Source of the DNA: Labilibaculum sp.
GTDB taxonomy: Bacteria; Bacteroidota; Bacteroidia; Bacteroidales; Marinifilaceae
Assembly: GCF_963664555.1 (NCBI RefSeq)
Contig: NZ_OY761461.1
Location: 4,753,769-4,817,768 of the forward strand
DNA length: 64,000 nucleotides
Direction of reading: 5' to 3'
The notes beneath the pieces were generated by a model. It made no database searches. It was not told where the DNA came from and saw only the letters and a list, made by a program, of their open reading frames with translations. Of the stretch, positions 45,539 through 56,413 are shown in pieces. The position numbers and the translations under genes were made by a program. The stretch's first letter is position 1. Each line of letters starts with the position of its first letter.

Positions 45539-47332
45539 ATGAAAAGTTTTTTCAAATTTACTTTCGCCTCAATTCTTGGAGTTATTCTTGGAGGTTTTAT
45601 ATTACTATTCCTCGGAATAATGATCATTACTGCAATTGCATCAAGTAGTGATAAACCTGTCGACATCAAAGACAAAAGTATTCTCGAAATAAAATTAAAT
45701 AAACAATTAGTAGATCGAGGTTCAGATAATCCGATGTCTAACTTCAATTTATTCACCCTAAGTGCTGATGCCAACATTGGACTAAGTACCGTTCTTGAGA
45801 ATATTGAAAAAGCAAAAACAGATGAGAAAATAAAAGGAATTTACCTTAATGTAACTGATATACCTGCCAATTTTGGAGGCATGGCATCTATCGAAGAAAT
45901 TAGAGAGAAACTGAAAGAATTTAAAACAACAGGAAAGTTTATAGTTAGCTACAGTAATTTTGGTCATTCCCAAAAAGCATATTATCTAACTTCTATTGCT
46001 GATAGTGTATTCCTAAACCCTGAAGCTGGTTTATTTCTGCTAGGTATGGGTGGTGAAAGAACCTTTTACAGAAAATTTCTCGAAAAAATTGGTGTTGAAG
46101 CTCAAGTAATTAGAGTTGGGAAATACAAATCGGCAACCGAACAATATTTCCGTGATGATATGAGTGATGAAAGCCGTGAACAAACCATGGCTTACGTTGG
46201 AGCTATGTGGAATCAACTCCTGGAAGGAATATCACAAGAGAGAAATATTACCGTTGAAAAACTAAATCAACTAATTGATGAAGTAGCCATTCGGAAAGCG
46301 GCCGATGCGGAAAAATATGGCCTTATCGACGGGGTTATTTATGAAGATGAGATGGAGGCTAAACTGAGAAAACTATCCGATATTAAAGAAGGTAAAAAAC
46401 TAAGATTAGTTAGTACTTCAGATTATGCAAACGCACCAGATGCAAATTATAAATTTTCAAAAAATAAAATCGCTGTTATTTATGCCAGTGGTGCAATAGG
46501 CTTAGAACAAAACGAAAGTTCAATCGGACCCGGATTGGCTAAAACCATTCGGGAGGCTCGTCTTGATTCTACAATTAAAGCAATTGTATTAAGAGTTAAC
46601 TCTCCGGGAGGATATGCAAATGTATCAGATTTTATATGGAGAGAAGTTAAATTAGCTTCGGATGCAAAACCTGTAATTGCCTCAATGGGAAATGTTGCTG
46701 CTTCTGGCGGATATTACATTGCATGTCCTGCAGACACAATCGTTGCTGATAAAAATACAATTACCGGTTCGATTGGAATTTATGGTTTGTTCTTTTCGGG
46801 AGAAGAGTTAATAAGAGAGAAATTTGGCTTGACAACTGATTCGTACGGAACCAATGAACATGCTGCTTTTGGTGGTAGCTATCCGCTGATGCTTCCTATT
46901 TCATCCAGAAAATTTACTCCGACAGAGAAAGAAATTGTTCAGAATATCATTAATAACGGTTACGATACATTCTTAAGTAGAGTTGCCGCAGGACGACACA
47001 TGACTGTTGAACAGGTTCATGAAGTTGCTCAAGGCAGAGTTTGGAATGCAATGGATGCACAGAAAAATGGTTTGGTTGATGTTTTGGGAGGATTGGAAAC
47101 AGCTATTCAAATAGCCAAAGAAAAAGCTGGAGTTAAAGATTACCGAATTGTTTCTCTTCCAAAATTAAAAGATCCTTTTGAAGCAATTATAGAAGAATTA
47201 ACCGGTAAAGCAAAAATCAAAATTCTTAAAAACGAATTGGGAAGCTTTTACAACACCTATGAAAAAACTCAAGACCTAATTCAGTTTGGAGGAATTCAAG
47301 CTCGTATCCCCTATGAAATCGATCTACACTAA
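45539..47332 (+). CDS. sppA: Signal peptide peptidase SppA, long form
   Basis: The 597-residue membrane serine protease removes leftover signal peptides. One N-terminal membrane helix is followed by two ClpP-like domains. The catalytic Lys lies in RVGKYKSATEQYF (domain 1) and Ser in NVAASGGYYIACPAD (domain 2), as in the E. coli long form. The ATG at 45539 (MKSFFKF) is chosen over a TTG at 45509. A strong terminator follows. Confidence 0.95.
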   Translation: MKSFFKFTFASILGVILGGFILLFLGIMIITAIASSSDKPVDIKDKSILEIKLNKQLVDRGSDNPMSNFNLFTLSADANIGLSTVLENIEKAKTDEKIKGIYLNVTDIPANFGGMASIEEIREKLKEFKTTGKFIVSYSNFGHSQKAYYLTSIADSVFLNPEAGLFLLGMGGERTFYRKFLEKIGVEAQVIRVGKYKSATEQYFRDDMSDESREQTMAYVGAMWNQLLEGISQERNITVEKLNQLIDEVAIRKAADAEKYGLIDGVIYEDEMEAKLRKLSDIKEGKKLRLVSTSDYANAPDANYKFSKNKIAVIYASGAIGLEQNESSIGPGLAKTIREARLDSTIKAIVLRVNSPGGYANVSDFIWREVKLASDAKPVIASMGNVAASGGYYIACPADTIVADKNTITGSIGIYGLFFSGEELIREKFGLTTDSYGTNEHAAFGGSYPLMLPISSRKFTPTEKEIVQNIINNGYDTFLSRVAAGRHMTVEQVHEVAQGRVWNAMDAQKNGLVDVLGGLETAIQIAKEKAGVKDYRIVSLPKLKDPFEAIIEELTGKAKIKILKNELGSFYNTYEKTQDLIQFGGIQARIPYEIDLH

Positions 47333-47355
47333 GAAATATTTACTTTAAATAATTA

Positions 47356-47388
47356 AGATCCTCATGAATAACATGAGGATCTTTTTTT
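47356..47388 (+). terminator. Intrinsic terminator of sppA
   Basis: An 11-bp stem AGATCCTCATG/CATGAGGATCT (47356-47366, 47372-47382) and a T run. Confidence 0.94.
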
Positions 47389-47557
47389 ATCAGGAATTGA
47401 TACATTTCAGTAAAAACAGAGCATTAAATTGCTAATTCAATCGTTGATTTCCACATCTATTATAGATTTGGCAGAAATGATTTTCATTGGCTGGAGTAAG
47501 AAAATTATTATCATTTGAATTATTTCTGTAATTTTAGGCAATATAATCTACTATCCA

Positions 47558-48685
47558 ATGAAGAAACTATCTCCCCTCCTGAAAAGTCTGCTTTTCCCTT
47601 TTAGTTTACTATATGGGCTGATTGTCTCTGTGCGTAATCTACTTTTCGATTTTAACATATTGCCCAGCACTGAATTTAAAATTCCAATCATATCTGTTGG
47701 CAATATTACTGTAGGTGGAACCGGAAAAACCCCTCATATCGAATACCTAATCACCTTACTAAAAGATGACTATAAAATAGCCACATTAAGTCGCGGTTAC
47801 AAACGAAAATCAAAAGGATATATACTTGCTAATGAGGTGTCTACATCATATCAAATTGGTGATGAACCTATGCAGATCAAAAGAAAATTCCCTGATATTT
47901 TAGTCGCAGTTGATAAGAAAAGAGTGAATGGCGTAAAGAATCTGCTTCAATCGGAACATGGCAACGATTTGGCTGCAGTACTGCTTGATGATGCCTTTCA
48001 ACACCGATCTATAAAAGCCGGTTTGTCGGTTCTATTGATAGACTACAACCGGCCAATTACCCAGGATTATATTATGCCATATGGACGGTTGCGCGAAAGT
48101 GCAAGCGAAAAAGACCGGGCCAACATTATCATTGTAAGTAAATCGCCGGATAATATGACTCCTATCGATAGAAGAATAATTGTTAAAGAACTTGATCTTC
48201 TTCCCTTTCAGTCCTTATATTTTACACGTCTTGATTACGGAAATTTAGAACCTGTTTTTAAAAATGATGCTATCAATATTATTAATGAAGAATGGGGCAA
48301 AGAAAATTTCTCTATTCTTTTGGTAACAGGCATTGCCAACCCGAAACCTTTAAGAGAATACCTTGAAAATTTCACCGATAAAGTAGAAGAAATCCAATTT
48401 CCGGATCATTATTCATTTGAAATGAAAGATATTGAAACGATCCGTTCCAAATTTGAAAATCTAAAGGGTGAAAATAAAATAATTGTTACTACGGAAAAAG
48501 ACGCGACTCGATTTTACGATATGAATATCAATCATGAATCGATAAAAAAGCATCTGTTCTATATTCCTTTACGGATAAAATTTTTGAATGACGACAAGTC
48601 AAAATTTGATGTTCAGATTATGAACTATGTGCAAAAAAATAAACGCTCAAGCAATCTTCACAACATCAAAACCGACTCAATATAA
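47558..48685 (+). CDS. lpxK: Tetraacyldisaccharide 4'-kinase
   Basis: LpxK phosphorylates the lipid A disaccharide at the 4' position. The 375-residue protein has an N-terminal membrane-associated helix, the P-loop VGNITVGGTGKTPH (about 46-59) and LLDDAFQHRSIKAG, a typical LpxK block. It shows that the cell makes lipid A. Confidence 0.96.
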   Translation: MKKLSPLLKSLLFPFSLLYGLIVSVRNLLFDFNILPSTEFKIPIISVGNITVGGTGKTPHIEYLITLLKDDYKIATLSRGYKRKSKGYILANEVSTSYQIGDEPMQIKRKFPDILVAVDKKRVNGVKNLLQSEHGNDLAAVLLDDAFQHRSIKAGLSVLLIDYNRPITQDYIMPYGRLRESASEKDRANIIIVSKSPDNMTPIDRRIIVKELDLLPFQSLYFTRLDYGNLEPVFKNDAINIINEEWGKENFSILLVTGIANPKPLREYLENFTDKVEEIQFPDHYSFEMKDIETIRSKFENLKGENKIIVTTEKDATRFYDMNINHESIKKHLFYIPLRIKFLNDDKSKFDVQIMNYVQKNKRSSNLHNIKTDSI

Positions 48686-48691
48686 AATAAG

Positions 48692-48714
48692 AGAGGAATC
48701 AAATTGATTCCTCT
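48692..48714 (+). terminator. Terminator of lpxK
   Basis: AGAGGAATC/GATTCCTCT stem (48692-48700, 48706-48714) with a short loop and weak T run. Confidence 0.7.
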
Positions 48715-48901
48715 TTACTCTACCATTAAATTAACCACTACATTAATTAACAGCTATCACTAAAAGCAGTTTGAGATACATTTAATTTCTAAACCATTCA
48801 AACATCCTATGCATCATTAAGTTACGAAAACAAACATAAATAATCAACAGTTAACTTCTTTTTTTTGTGAAAACTCTATTATCGCTCAAGCAAATGCTGT
48901 T

Positions 48902-51900
48902 TTAATTGAATTTTCCACCCAAAACACAGGTCTCTTTAAAAATCTTACTCACTCCATCCGGACTAAACAATTCGATATACACCAGATAAATTCCTACAGG
49001 TGCCCTCTCATTTTGTGAATTCAGTCCATCCCAAAACAAAGAATCCTTATTGGCCAGATTCAAATTTCCAGCTAATCTTCTAATTTCAATCCCCATTGAA
49101 TTATAAATTCTTACCGAAGCGAGGTAACCATCCATTTCCAGATTAAAAGTAATCAGCAGACGATCATCAAAACCATCATTGTCCGGAGTAAATATTTTAG
49201 GAGACAGACTTATTTCAGAATTTGAACTGATGAAATCATTGTAAACTGAATTTTGAATTCCCGGAGTACCAAATCCAATATTTTGAGCCGCCGATTGCCA
49301 ATTCGATTTACTATTCGTTTCACCTTTTGGATTTATCCGTTCCAATGATACGCCTTCAACCGAGGCCAATAATTCGAAATGCATGTCCTCATTGTATGCA
49401 AAATCATCAATAAGTTCATTATTTGAAATAAGTACAACTCTTCCTGCATCATCTGAAAAAGTTGGAAGTGATTTGACCTGACAAAAAACATCAGGATTGG
49501 ATGAATAATAATTTTGTTGAATATTTAACGTATCCTTAGTCACTAATAAGTATTCATTTGGATGTAAAAATTTATCCGAAATAAAGCCCTCATCACATAA
49601 CTCAAAATTATCCGTCCGGGTGGCTAATTTTAAGCCTGACAAATCAAGAACCTTCTCGGATATATTTACAATCTCCACATAATCCGATCCATCAGGATAA
49701 GGATTGAACAAAACTTCATTTATCACCAGATCACCTTCTGTAACAATTCCCGGTACCCAAAACTCAAATTCTTTGGCTATTATGGAATTGCCAGCTAAAT
49801 CTTTAATTCTATCAGATAAAATGAATTGACATTTACTATTTTCAACAAAACCTTCTTTAAAAATCAATTGAATTTCTTTACCAATCAAATCAGTCTGAAA
49901 TACTTCTTTGGGATGAATCAAATCGGGCAAAAGTTGAAAGTTGGATAAGTCAAACAGACCAGAACTTTCAATTGGCTCACTAAAAACAAGCCTTAAACAA
50001 TTAGCTGAAATACATCTGCAGGATTCAATACTTGGAGCAATCAGATCCTGATTTACTGAATAAATTGAATTCACTTTACCCGGAGTCCCGCCCAATTCAT
50101 TTTCTGAAGCCTTCCAGTTATTTGCCTGCCAAGACGTATTTGCCGGATCAATTCGTTCCAAAGACCAACCTCCGTCGGATTTTTCATCAGACTTGTACCA
50201 TGAATCCAAGTAGGAAACCTGATCAATAACAATTTTCTCTGCGGATTGTATTTCAATTGTTCCTCCCGAATTGGTTAATCGGGGAAAACTACTTACCCCA
50301 AGCACATCTCCAAACGAAGTAAATTCTTCTGCTGCAGAATTTGCACACAAAACCAAATAAGCTTTGGCAGGGATTGTATCCAAAGCTAAAACGGTTTCTT
50401 TCTCGCCTGATTTTAAAATCCAATTCTCAACGGATATAGGATATTCACTGGTGTTGTACAGTTCAATGAACTCATATTCCGGCAATCCAACAGAAAGTGT
50501 TTCATCTGCCATAATTTCATTAATGACCACATCATTGGAATGAACCTCATGCCAAATAAAATTCAAAACGGTATCCAGAACATTAGCGCACTCATCCTGC
50601 AAACCGGAAATACTTAATTGCTGCTCTTGCCCATCTTCAAAAGAATTGACAAACTCAAGGTTAACAATCATTGAAGTTTCCTCTGCAACCGTTGACACAG
50701 GATTATTTGCCAACGAATAATTCTGCAAACTAAGTAAAAATATTGTGTCTATTTCTTCACTTAACTCTATAGACAGGTGATTTTTAGACAATACTCTTAA
50801 ATGAGAAACTGCTGGAGCCAAATTGTCAATATGATCTCCCTGAATGGAATTTTCTTTTCCCGGTGTTCCTCCCGTTTCACTCCTGGATGCTGACCAATTG
50901 CCAATGGTACTGCAAACATTCAAAGGATCAATTCGTTCCAAAGACCAGCCTCCGTCCGATTTTTCATCAGACTTGTACCATGAATCCAAGTAGGAAACCT
51001 GATCAATAACGATTTTCTCTGCGGATTGTATTTCAATTGTTCCTCCCGAATTGGTTAATCGGGGAAAACTACTTACCCCAAGCACATCTCCAAACGAAGT
51101 AAATTCTTCTGCTGCAGAATTTGCACACAAAACCAGATAAGCTTTGGCAGGGATTGTATCCAAAGCTAAAACGGTCTCTTTCTCTCCTGCTTTTAAAATC
51201 CAATTCTCAACGGATATAGGATATTCACTGGTGTTGTACAGTTCAATGAACTCATATTCCGGCAGCCCAGCCGATGGAGTTTCATCTGCCATAATTTCAT
51301 TTATCACAATATCATTGCTTTTTGCTGGAGCAAAATATCCAAAATTAATTGACTCCTTTTCCTGAACCGCTCCCTTAGAATCATAAATATTAGACAGTTC
51401 CAATAAATAATTCCCGGTTTTTAATTCATCATCCAAAACAAGAAGCAAGTAATTATCTGCAACTCCAGATAAAACTTTCATTCCCCAAGACTCACCATCC
51501 ACTCTTGTCAGTTTAAAATTTTCAATTTCAGAAGATTTTGAAAAATCAAGCTTCTCCGAATATTCCAAAAGCAATGAATCCGAGGCTGCAATCTCGTAAG
51601 ACTTAATAAATGGCGGTGTATTAATGGATTTTATTTCTAAATCATCAAACCAAAGATTTCCTGCTCTGGAGGCTGTTTCATAAGTGAAATTTAAGCCCGA
51701 AAACCATTCCTTTGCATCTGACACAATTTCAGAATGAATTTCTCCCACAACGATCCAATTCTCTTTTTTTCCCAATCGGTTGTATTCCATTCTCAATAAA
51801 CCATTTGGGTAATAAGTGATCTGAATTGCAACGGCTTCATTTTCATTCCAACTGAAGTCTGATTCCAATAAAACCTTTGTATTCTGATTATTATCCAAAC

Positions 51901-54900
51901 TCCACAAGCTTAAAACATCACTCGAACCAGTTTGATTTACACCAACAGAATATTTAGTTGTTGCTGCACTCGGATCAGAATCATCCATGAGTAAGTGAAA
52001 AACAAATTTATTTCCAGACGTTGGATCCCAATCACCATTCTGAACAATAAAACGCCAATTAATTGCGCTTGCATTTGGATCAAACCCTTTTAAAGATGTA
52101 GAAATATAACTTGAGCCTAATTCTTCTGACAGATTGTGTTTTAAAGAATAATTTCCATTAATTGGTCGGTAAGAAGAAGCACTCCAATCCTTGGTATTTA
52201 TCCAATCTTCAAGACTCTTTGATTCAAAATCTTCAAGAATACCTAATTCATCTTGTCCTAAAAGTATTTTAATGGAATCAGCCCCGAAGTTTGATTCAAG
52301 AGCCAAACCAAAATTTTCTGTTCCGTTGTATTGAAGGGAGTCAAAATCCACAAATCCATTTTTCAATTGCAAATTGCTATCTGAAACAGTTAATTCTCCA
52401 TTCCCATTACTCAAACTGATACGAACAGCTCCAATTGCATCTTCATCGACATTACTAAAATAGTCACATGCTGCAATTTTCAAAGAAAATTTCTCATCAG
52501 AATTATTAATCCCGAAAGGGTATGAAGAAAAAGAAAGTTGACTAGCCTCAACATTAATAAAATGGATTTCAGACACAATGTCATCCGGTAAGGTCTCCTG
52601 TATCTTCGAGCCACTCTCCAAACACTTCCATTCATGTACTTTTGGTATTTCTACCTGAAAACTTGCATTATCCGGAAGCTGTCCCTTGCGAAAAAAAATC
52701 GCCAAAGACAGGTTCTTCTCCGAATTGTTTGACAATTCCAATACACCTTTCGATGAATTAAACTCTATCCGATCGTCACGAATATTTGATGCTGCAGCAA
52801 TAATCTCTCCATTTGATAATAAAACCGCCCCTGAAATGTGTTTTAACCAGGAAAAAGAATGGCCAGGAGATCTGTTGTAAAACTTCAAATTTGAAATTAT
52901 TGTTGGTAACTGGTCGTGTGTTGCAGAATCTGATATTTTAAAATTAAGTACAGGTATCGCTTCATTTTGAGTGATTGCCAAAGAACTTAGTGCTATTGCG
53001 GAAATAGGACTAGACGAGCCAATTAAGGAAGTTTTATCTACACCAGATATATTATCACTTACGATTGTAGGAAAGTTGTCACATTCTGCCTGAAGAGTGA
53101 AATTTTCAGCTTTACTATATTTTAAATTTTCCCATCGAAATTCGCTATTAATACTGTTCATTTTCAGACTTTCCGATGTAAGCTCACCATTTCCGGAAGC
53201 CAGAGAAAGTTCTATTTCAAACTCATGGGTTTTGTCAATATTTCCCAAACGATCAACAAGCTGAATTAGAACAGTAAACTCCTCCTGATAATTTACCGAT
53301 TGTGGAATACTTTTAAATAACATTTCACTTGCCTTTACATCAAAAATAAACTCAGGGCCTAACAAGCTGCCGGTAAATTCCTCTTGCAATCCACTTCCAA
53401 GCTCAGAAATAATCCAGTCCGTATGTAAAGAATCAATTCTCATTTGAAATAATTCTTCATCAATAGTTTTTCCTTCTTTTAAAAAGCAAAAAACAGAAAA
53501 CTCAACAGTTTCTTCGCTTAAAACTTCTTTCTTTAGTTCAGACTCTAAAAAATGAATATCCAGCTGTTTATCATCTATAATGCATTCAACATTCAGTACC
53601 TCCCCATCCACTTTTACAACGAACTTTTCAATTGATTTCTTCCAATTCACCTGATTTTTCTCTGATCCAATCAATCTTACCTGCTCGAGAATAGTTGAAG
53701 AATTGTCATTCCCCGAATCCGTCACCGAAAATCGAAAAACTTCAAACGCATCCGCTTCACTAGTCTGAAGGGAAGAGATAATAGAATCTGAAGAATACGA
53801 ATTATTCACATTTGCCAATGATTCATAAGTATTCTCAACTCTTATACTTTCAGAAATTGCCTTGAGCAGCACATCATTACTTACGGCCAATTTTATGAAA
53901 TCAGGATAAGGATATTTTAATGATTCAAAACTCACCTCACCTTTTACAAGTGAATTTTGAAATCCATTTAGTGATTCCAAATTTCCGGTTCCCGCTTCCA
54001 AGGATAATAGAACCAAATGATTTGCATCAAGATCCCTATTATTAAAATCATCTACAGCATTTACCAAAATGGAAAAATCTCTATTGCGAATAAGGGTGTC
54101 AGGACACTCAGAGAAGATCATTCGTGTGGCCTCGACCTCAATACTGTGAATTGCAGAGGAAAGCTCTTCATTGGCTGTATTAAAGCCAGAGCCGGATTCG
54201 AAAGTTTCGAAACTTTTCGCTGAATCTTTGCAATTCAATTGAAATGTTTCACCATCATTAAGTGGATTACCTGAATTTAAAAAACAACGCAATTCAAATT
54301 CCATTTTTTCTGCATCAGGAATATCAATTTGATTTTCTGCGAAATAAATGACAACAGAATCCACTTCAATAAGAACACTTTGAGGAATTATCTCTTCTTT
54401 ATTTGAAAACAGGCAAATACCACCAAGGCAATCTTTCCAATTCATACCATTATATGGATGCGCATTGTAAAAGATCATTCGTGAAACTTTTGTTGAAAGG
54501 CCATCCGCAGCTTCTGTAGTTTCGTCAATTACGAATCGAAAACAGGTCAATGCCTTTTCTTTTTCATTACAATTTGTACTAAGAAGAATCGATTCAACAG
54601 GATTGTCAGAAGCTTTAATTTGAGTCAGGTTATCGGTCTCGGGAACAACAGGATTTCCACTTACTACCAGATCATCAAAATAAACCAAATCACCCGAATT
54701 AGGATTATTCATCCGCACAACGATTTCCAAACTTAACCCGGTTAAACCAGCTTGAGTTGCATTTACACTACCCCAATTACCGCTGTTCTCACCATTCAAT
54801 TCAAGCAGAATTTCCTCTGAACCATCTAAAATATAATATGCTTTGGCATACTTACTTGAATTTGTTGAACTTCCCGTCTCAGCCAATAACACCGAAATAG

Positions 54901-55207
54901 AAATGTCTGTGAAATTTGAAATATCAATCGCCTTATTTTTCCAAATGGCTTCACCATCAATATCCCTAGCTTCTAATCTGCCTCCTCCCGTTCCTACAAC
55001 CTTTACGTAATCCTCATCATCGGTTAAAGTACAGTTGGAAGCATCCAAAGTCCAGTCCGAACTACCAATCAAATCAGATTGACTCCCCCAATAACCTTTG
55101 CCAATGTCACTGGCAAAATCAATTTTCAAAATATCATCGGCATACAAACAATTACTGTTCAGCAGAAACAGCAATAAAAACAATTTAATAGTAAGAGTTT
55201 TTTTCAT
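48902..55207 (-). CDS. Giant secreted protein with three lamin-tail domains
   Basis: This 2101-residue protein has a signal peptide (1-24). Residues about 360-1000 hold three diverged Ig-like blocks with FSxxPxx and LSLASGNGEL-type strands. A region at about 1000-1200 looks like a jelly-roll or LamG-like binding domain. Three lamin-tail domains follow (about 1298, 1558 and 1825; VINEIMADE, then VINEVLFNP), separated by Ig-like spacers. The C-terminus (about 2010-2101: FTPDNDGFDD, then FWDGLNSQNERAPVGIYL) resembles FlgD-type Ig or type IX sorting domains. Role: probably adhesion or extracellular binding. Confidence 0.85.
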   Translation of the reverse strand: MKKTLTIKLFLLLFLLNSNCLYADDILKIDFASDIGKGYWGSQSDLIGSSDWTLDASNCTLTDDEDYVKVVGTGGGRLEARDIDGEAIWKNKAIDISNFTDISISVLLAETGSSTNSSKYAKAYYILDGSEEILLELNGENSGNWGSVNATQAGLTGLSLEIVVRMNNPNSGDLVYFDDLVVSGNPVVPETDNLTQIKASDNPVESILLSTNCNEKEKALTCFRFVIDETTEAADGLSTKVSRMIFYNAHPYNGMNWKDCLGGICLFSNKEEIIPQSVLIEVDSVVIYFAENQIDIPDAEKMEFELRCFLNSGNPLNDGETFQLNCKDSAKSFETFESGSGFNTANEELSSAIHSIEVEATRMIFSECPDTLIRNRDFSILVNAVDDFNNRDLDANHLVLLSLEAGTGNLESLNGFQNSLVKGEVSFESLKYPYPDFIKLAVSNDVLLKAISESIRVENTYESLANVNNSYSSDSIISSLQTSEADAFEVFRFSVTDSGNDNSSTILEQVRLIGSEKNQVNWKKSIEKFVVKVDGEVLNVECIIDDKQLDIHFLESELKKEVLSEETVEFSVFCFLKEGKTIDEELFQMRIDSLHTDWIISELGSGLQEEFTGSLLGPEFIFDVKASEMLFKSIPQSVNYQEEFTVLIQLVDRLGNIDKTHEFEIELSLASGNGELTSESLKMNSINSEFRWENLKYSKAENFTLQAECDNFPTIVSDNISGVDKTSLIGSSSPISAIALSSLAITQNEAIPVLNFKISDSATHDQLPTIISNLKFYNRSPGHSFSWLKHISGAVLLSNGEIIAAASNIRDDRIEFNSSKGVLELSNNSEKNLSLAIFFRKGQLPDNASFQVEIPKVHEWKCLESGSKIQETLPDDIVSEIHFINVEASQLSFSSYPFGINNSDEKFSLKIAACDYFSNVDEDAIGAVRISLSNGNGELTVSDSNLQLKNGFVDFDSLQYNGTENFGLALESNFGADSIKILLGQDELGILEDFESKSLEDWINTKDWSASSYRPINGNYSLKHNLSEELGSSYISTSLKGFDPNASAINWRFIVQNGDWDPTSGNKFVFHLLMDDSDPSAATTKYSVGVNQTGSSDVLSLWSLDNNQNTKVLLESDFSWNENEAVAIQITYYPNGLLRMEYNRLGKKENWIVVGEIHSEIVSDAKEWFSGLNFTYETASRAGNLWFDDLEIKSINTPPFIKSYEIAASDSLLLEYSEKLDFSKSSEIENFKLTRVDGESWGMKVLSGVADNYLLLVLDDELKTGNYLLELSNIYDSKGAVQEKESINFGYFAPAKSNDIVINEIMADETPSAGLPEYEFIELYNTSEYPISVENWILKAGEKETVLALDTIPAKAYLVLCANSAAEEFTSFGDVLGVSSFPRLTNSGGTIEIQSAEKIVIDQVSYLDSWYKSDEKSDGGWSLERIDPLNVCSTIGNWSASRSETGGTPGKENSIQGDHIDNLAPAVSHLRVLSKNHLSIELSEEIDTIFLLSLQNYSLANNPVSTVAEETSMIVNLEFVNSFEDGQEQQLSISGLQDECANVLDTVLNFIWHEVHSNDVVINEIMADETLSVGLPEYEFIELYNTSEYPISVENWILKSGEKETVLALDTIPAKAYLVLCANSAAEEFTSFGDVLGVSSFPRLTNSGGTIEIQSAEKIVIDQVSYLDSWYKSDEKSDGGWSLERIDPANTSWQANNWKASENELGGTPGKVNSIYSVNQDLIAPSIESCRCISANCLRLVFSEPIESSGLFDLSNFQLLPDLIHPKEVFQTDLIGKEIQLIFKEGFVENSKCQFILSDRIKDLAGNSIIAKEFEFWVPGIVTEGDLVINEVLFNPYPDGSDYVEIVNISEKVLDLSGLKLATRTDNFELCDEGFISDKFLHPNEYLLVTKDTLNIQQNYYSSNPDVFCQVKSLPTFSDDAGRVVLISNNELIDDFAYNEDMHFELLASVEGVSLERINPKGETNSKSNWQSAAQNIGFGTPGIQNSVYNDFISSNSEISLSPKIFTPDNDGFDDRLLITFNLEMDGYLASVRIYNSMGIEIRRLAGNLNLANKDSLFWDGLNSQNERAPVGIYLVYIELFSPDGVSKIFKETCVLGGKFN
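50145..50536 (-). repeat. Recent internal duplication, downstream copy
   Basis: About 392 bp nearly identical to 50925-51316 at a constant offset of 780 bp; encodes residues about 1558-1688 (lamin-tail domain 2). Confidence 0.9.
50925..51316 (-). repeat. Recent internal duplication, upstream copy
   Basis: Partner of 50145-50536; encodes residues about 1298-1428 (lamin-tail domain 1). The differences are mainly scattered single bases. Confidence 0.9.
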
Positions 55208-55301
55208 GGAAAAATCCTTTTAAATTTGGTTTGGTTTTTGAGTCAAAAGCTAATTTAACTATAATCCACTTTATAATCAACAATTTAAACCAAATTATGT
55301 T

Positions 55302-56291
55302 ATGAGAATTGCAGTTGTCGGCGCCACAGGCTTGGTTGGTCAGAAAATACTGGAGGTTCTGGAAGAAAGAAATTTTCAGATTAGTGAATTGTATCCTGTA
55401 GCCAGTGAAAGATCTATAGGAAAGGAAGTTGTATTTAATGGAAAAAAATACAAAGTTATCAGTATGACAGATGCAATTGAATTAAAACCACAAATTGCAA
55501 TCTTTTCAGCTGGAGGAGATACCTCTTTAAAATGGGCTCCTGAATTCGCAAAAGCAGGCACTACTGTTGTCGATAACTCATCGGCTTGGCGAATGGATAA
55601 AGACAAAAAATTGGTTGTTCCGGAAATAAATGCTGTCGATTTAACCCCTGATGACAAAATTATTGCTAATCCGAATTGCTCAACCATACAATTAGTTGTT
55701 GCTCTGGCTCCTTTGCACAAGCGATACAAAATGGAACGTTTGGTGATCTCAACCTATCAATCAATTACAGGTACAGGAGTAAAAGCAGTTGTACAACTGG
55801 AAAATGAGAGGAATGGTAACGAAGGAGAAATGGCCTACCCATACGAAATTGATAAAAATTGTCTTCCTCATTGCGATGTATTCACCGAAAATGGATACAC
55901 CAAAGAAGAGATGAAATTGGCCAATGAAACCAAGAAGATTTTGAAAGATGACAGCATTAGGGTGACTGCTACAGCAGTTCGAGTACCAGTAGTTGGAGGC
56001 CATTCAGAATCTGTAAATATCGAATTTGCAAATGATTTTGATCTTGACGAAGTAAGAAAAATTCTTTCGGAAGCAGAAGGCGTAATTGTTCAGGACAATT
56101 TAGATACAAATGAGTATCCAATGCCAAAATATGCTCATGGAAAAGATGAAGTATTTGTAGGTAGAATTCGTAGAGATTTCTCCAATCCGAATACTTTAAA
56201 CCTTTGGATTGTTTCGGACAACCTTCGCAAAGGTGCCGCTACAAACGCAGTTCAAATTGCAGAATATCTCACAAAAAATAATCTTGTATAA
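55302..56291 (+). CDS. asd: Aspartate-semialdehyde dehydrogenase
   Basis: The enzyme reduces aspartyl phosphate to the semialdehyde in Lys, Thr and Met synthesis. The 329-residue protein has the NADP loop VGATGLVGQ (about 5-13) and the catalytic Cys in NPNCSTIQL (about 124-132). VPVVGGHSE follows in the expected place. It supplies the dapD pathway. A strong terminator follows. Confidence 0.97.
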   Translation: MRIAVVGATGLVGQKILEVLEERNFQISELYPVASERSIGKEVVFNGKKYKVISMTDAIELKPQIAIFSAGGDTSLKWAPEFAKAGTTVVDNSSAWRMDKDKKLVVPEINAVDLTPDDKIIANPNCSTIQLVVALAPLHKRYKMERLVISTYQSITGTGVKAVVQLENERNGNEGEMAYPYEIDKNCLPHCDVFTENGYTKEEMKLANETKKILKDDSIRVTATAVRVPVVGGHSESVNIEFANDFDLDEVRKILSEAEGVIVQDNLDTNEYPMPKYAHGKDEVFVGRIRRDFSNPNTLNLWIVSDNLRKGAATNAVQIAEYLTKNNLV

Positions 56292-56301
56292 GACTATAAA
56301 T

Positions 56302-56335
56302 AAGGCCAATGAAAACAATTTCATTGGCCTTTATT
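56302..56335. terminator. Terminator of asd
   Basis: A 13-bp stem AAGGCCAATGAAA with TTTCATTGGCCTT (56302-56314, 56319-56331), loop ACAA, then TTATT. Confidence 0.88.
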
Positions 56336-56413
56336 GTATTTGCGAACAGCACACATTTAAATTACATAAAAACAATTCGCATGTTACCGATGCAATTAAT
56401 TTTCCCTTACGAA

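Noticed and set aside
48902..55207. Typical type IX sorting signal at the C-terminus
   Set aside because: The end resembles an FlgD-like Ig or CHU_C-type domain but is not a clean match, so secretion by type IX is left open.
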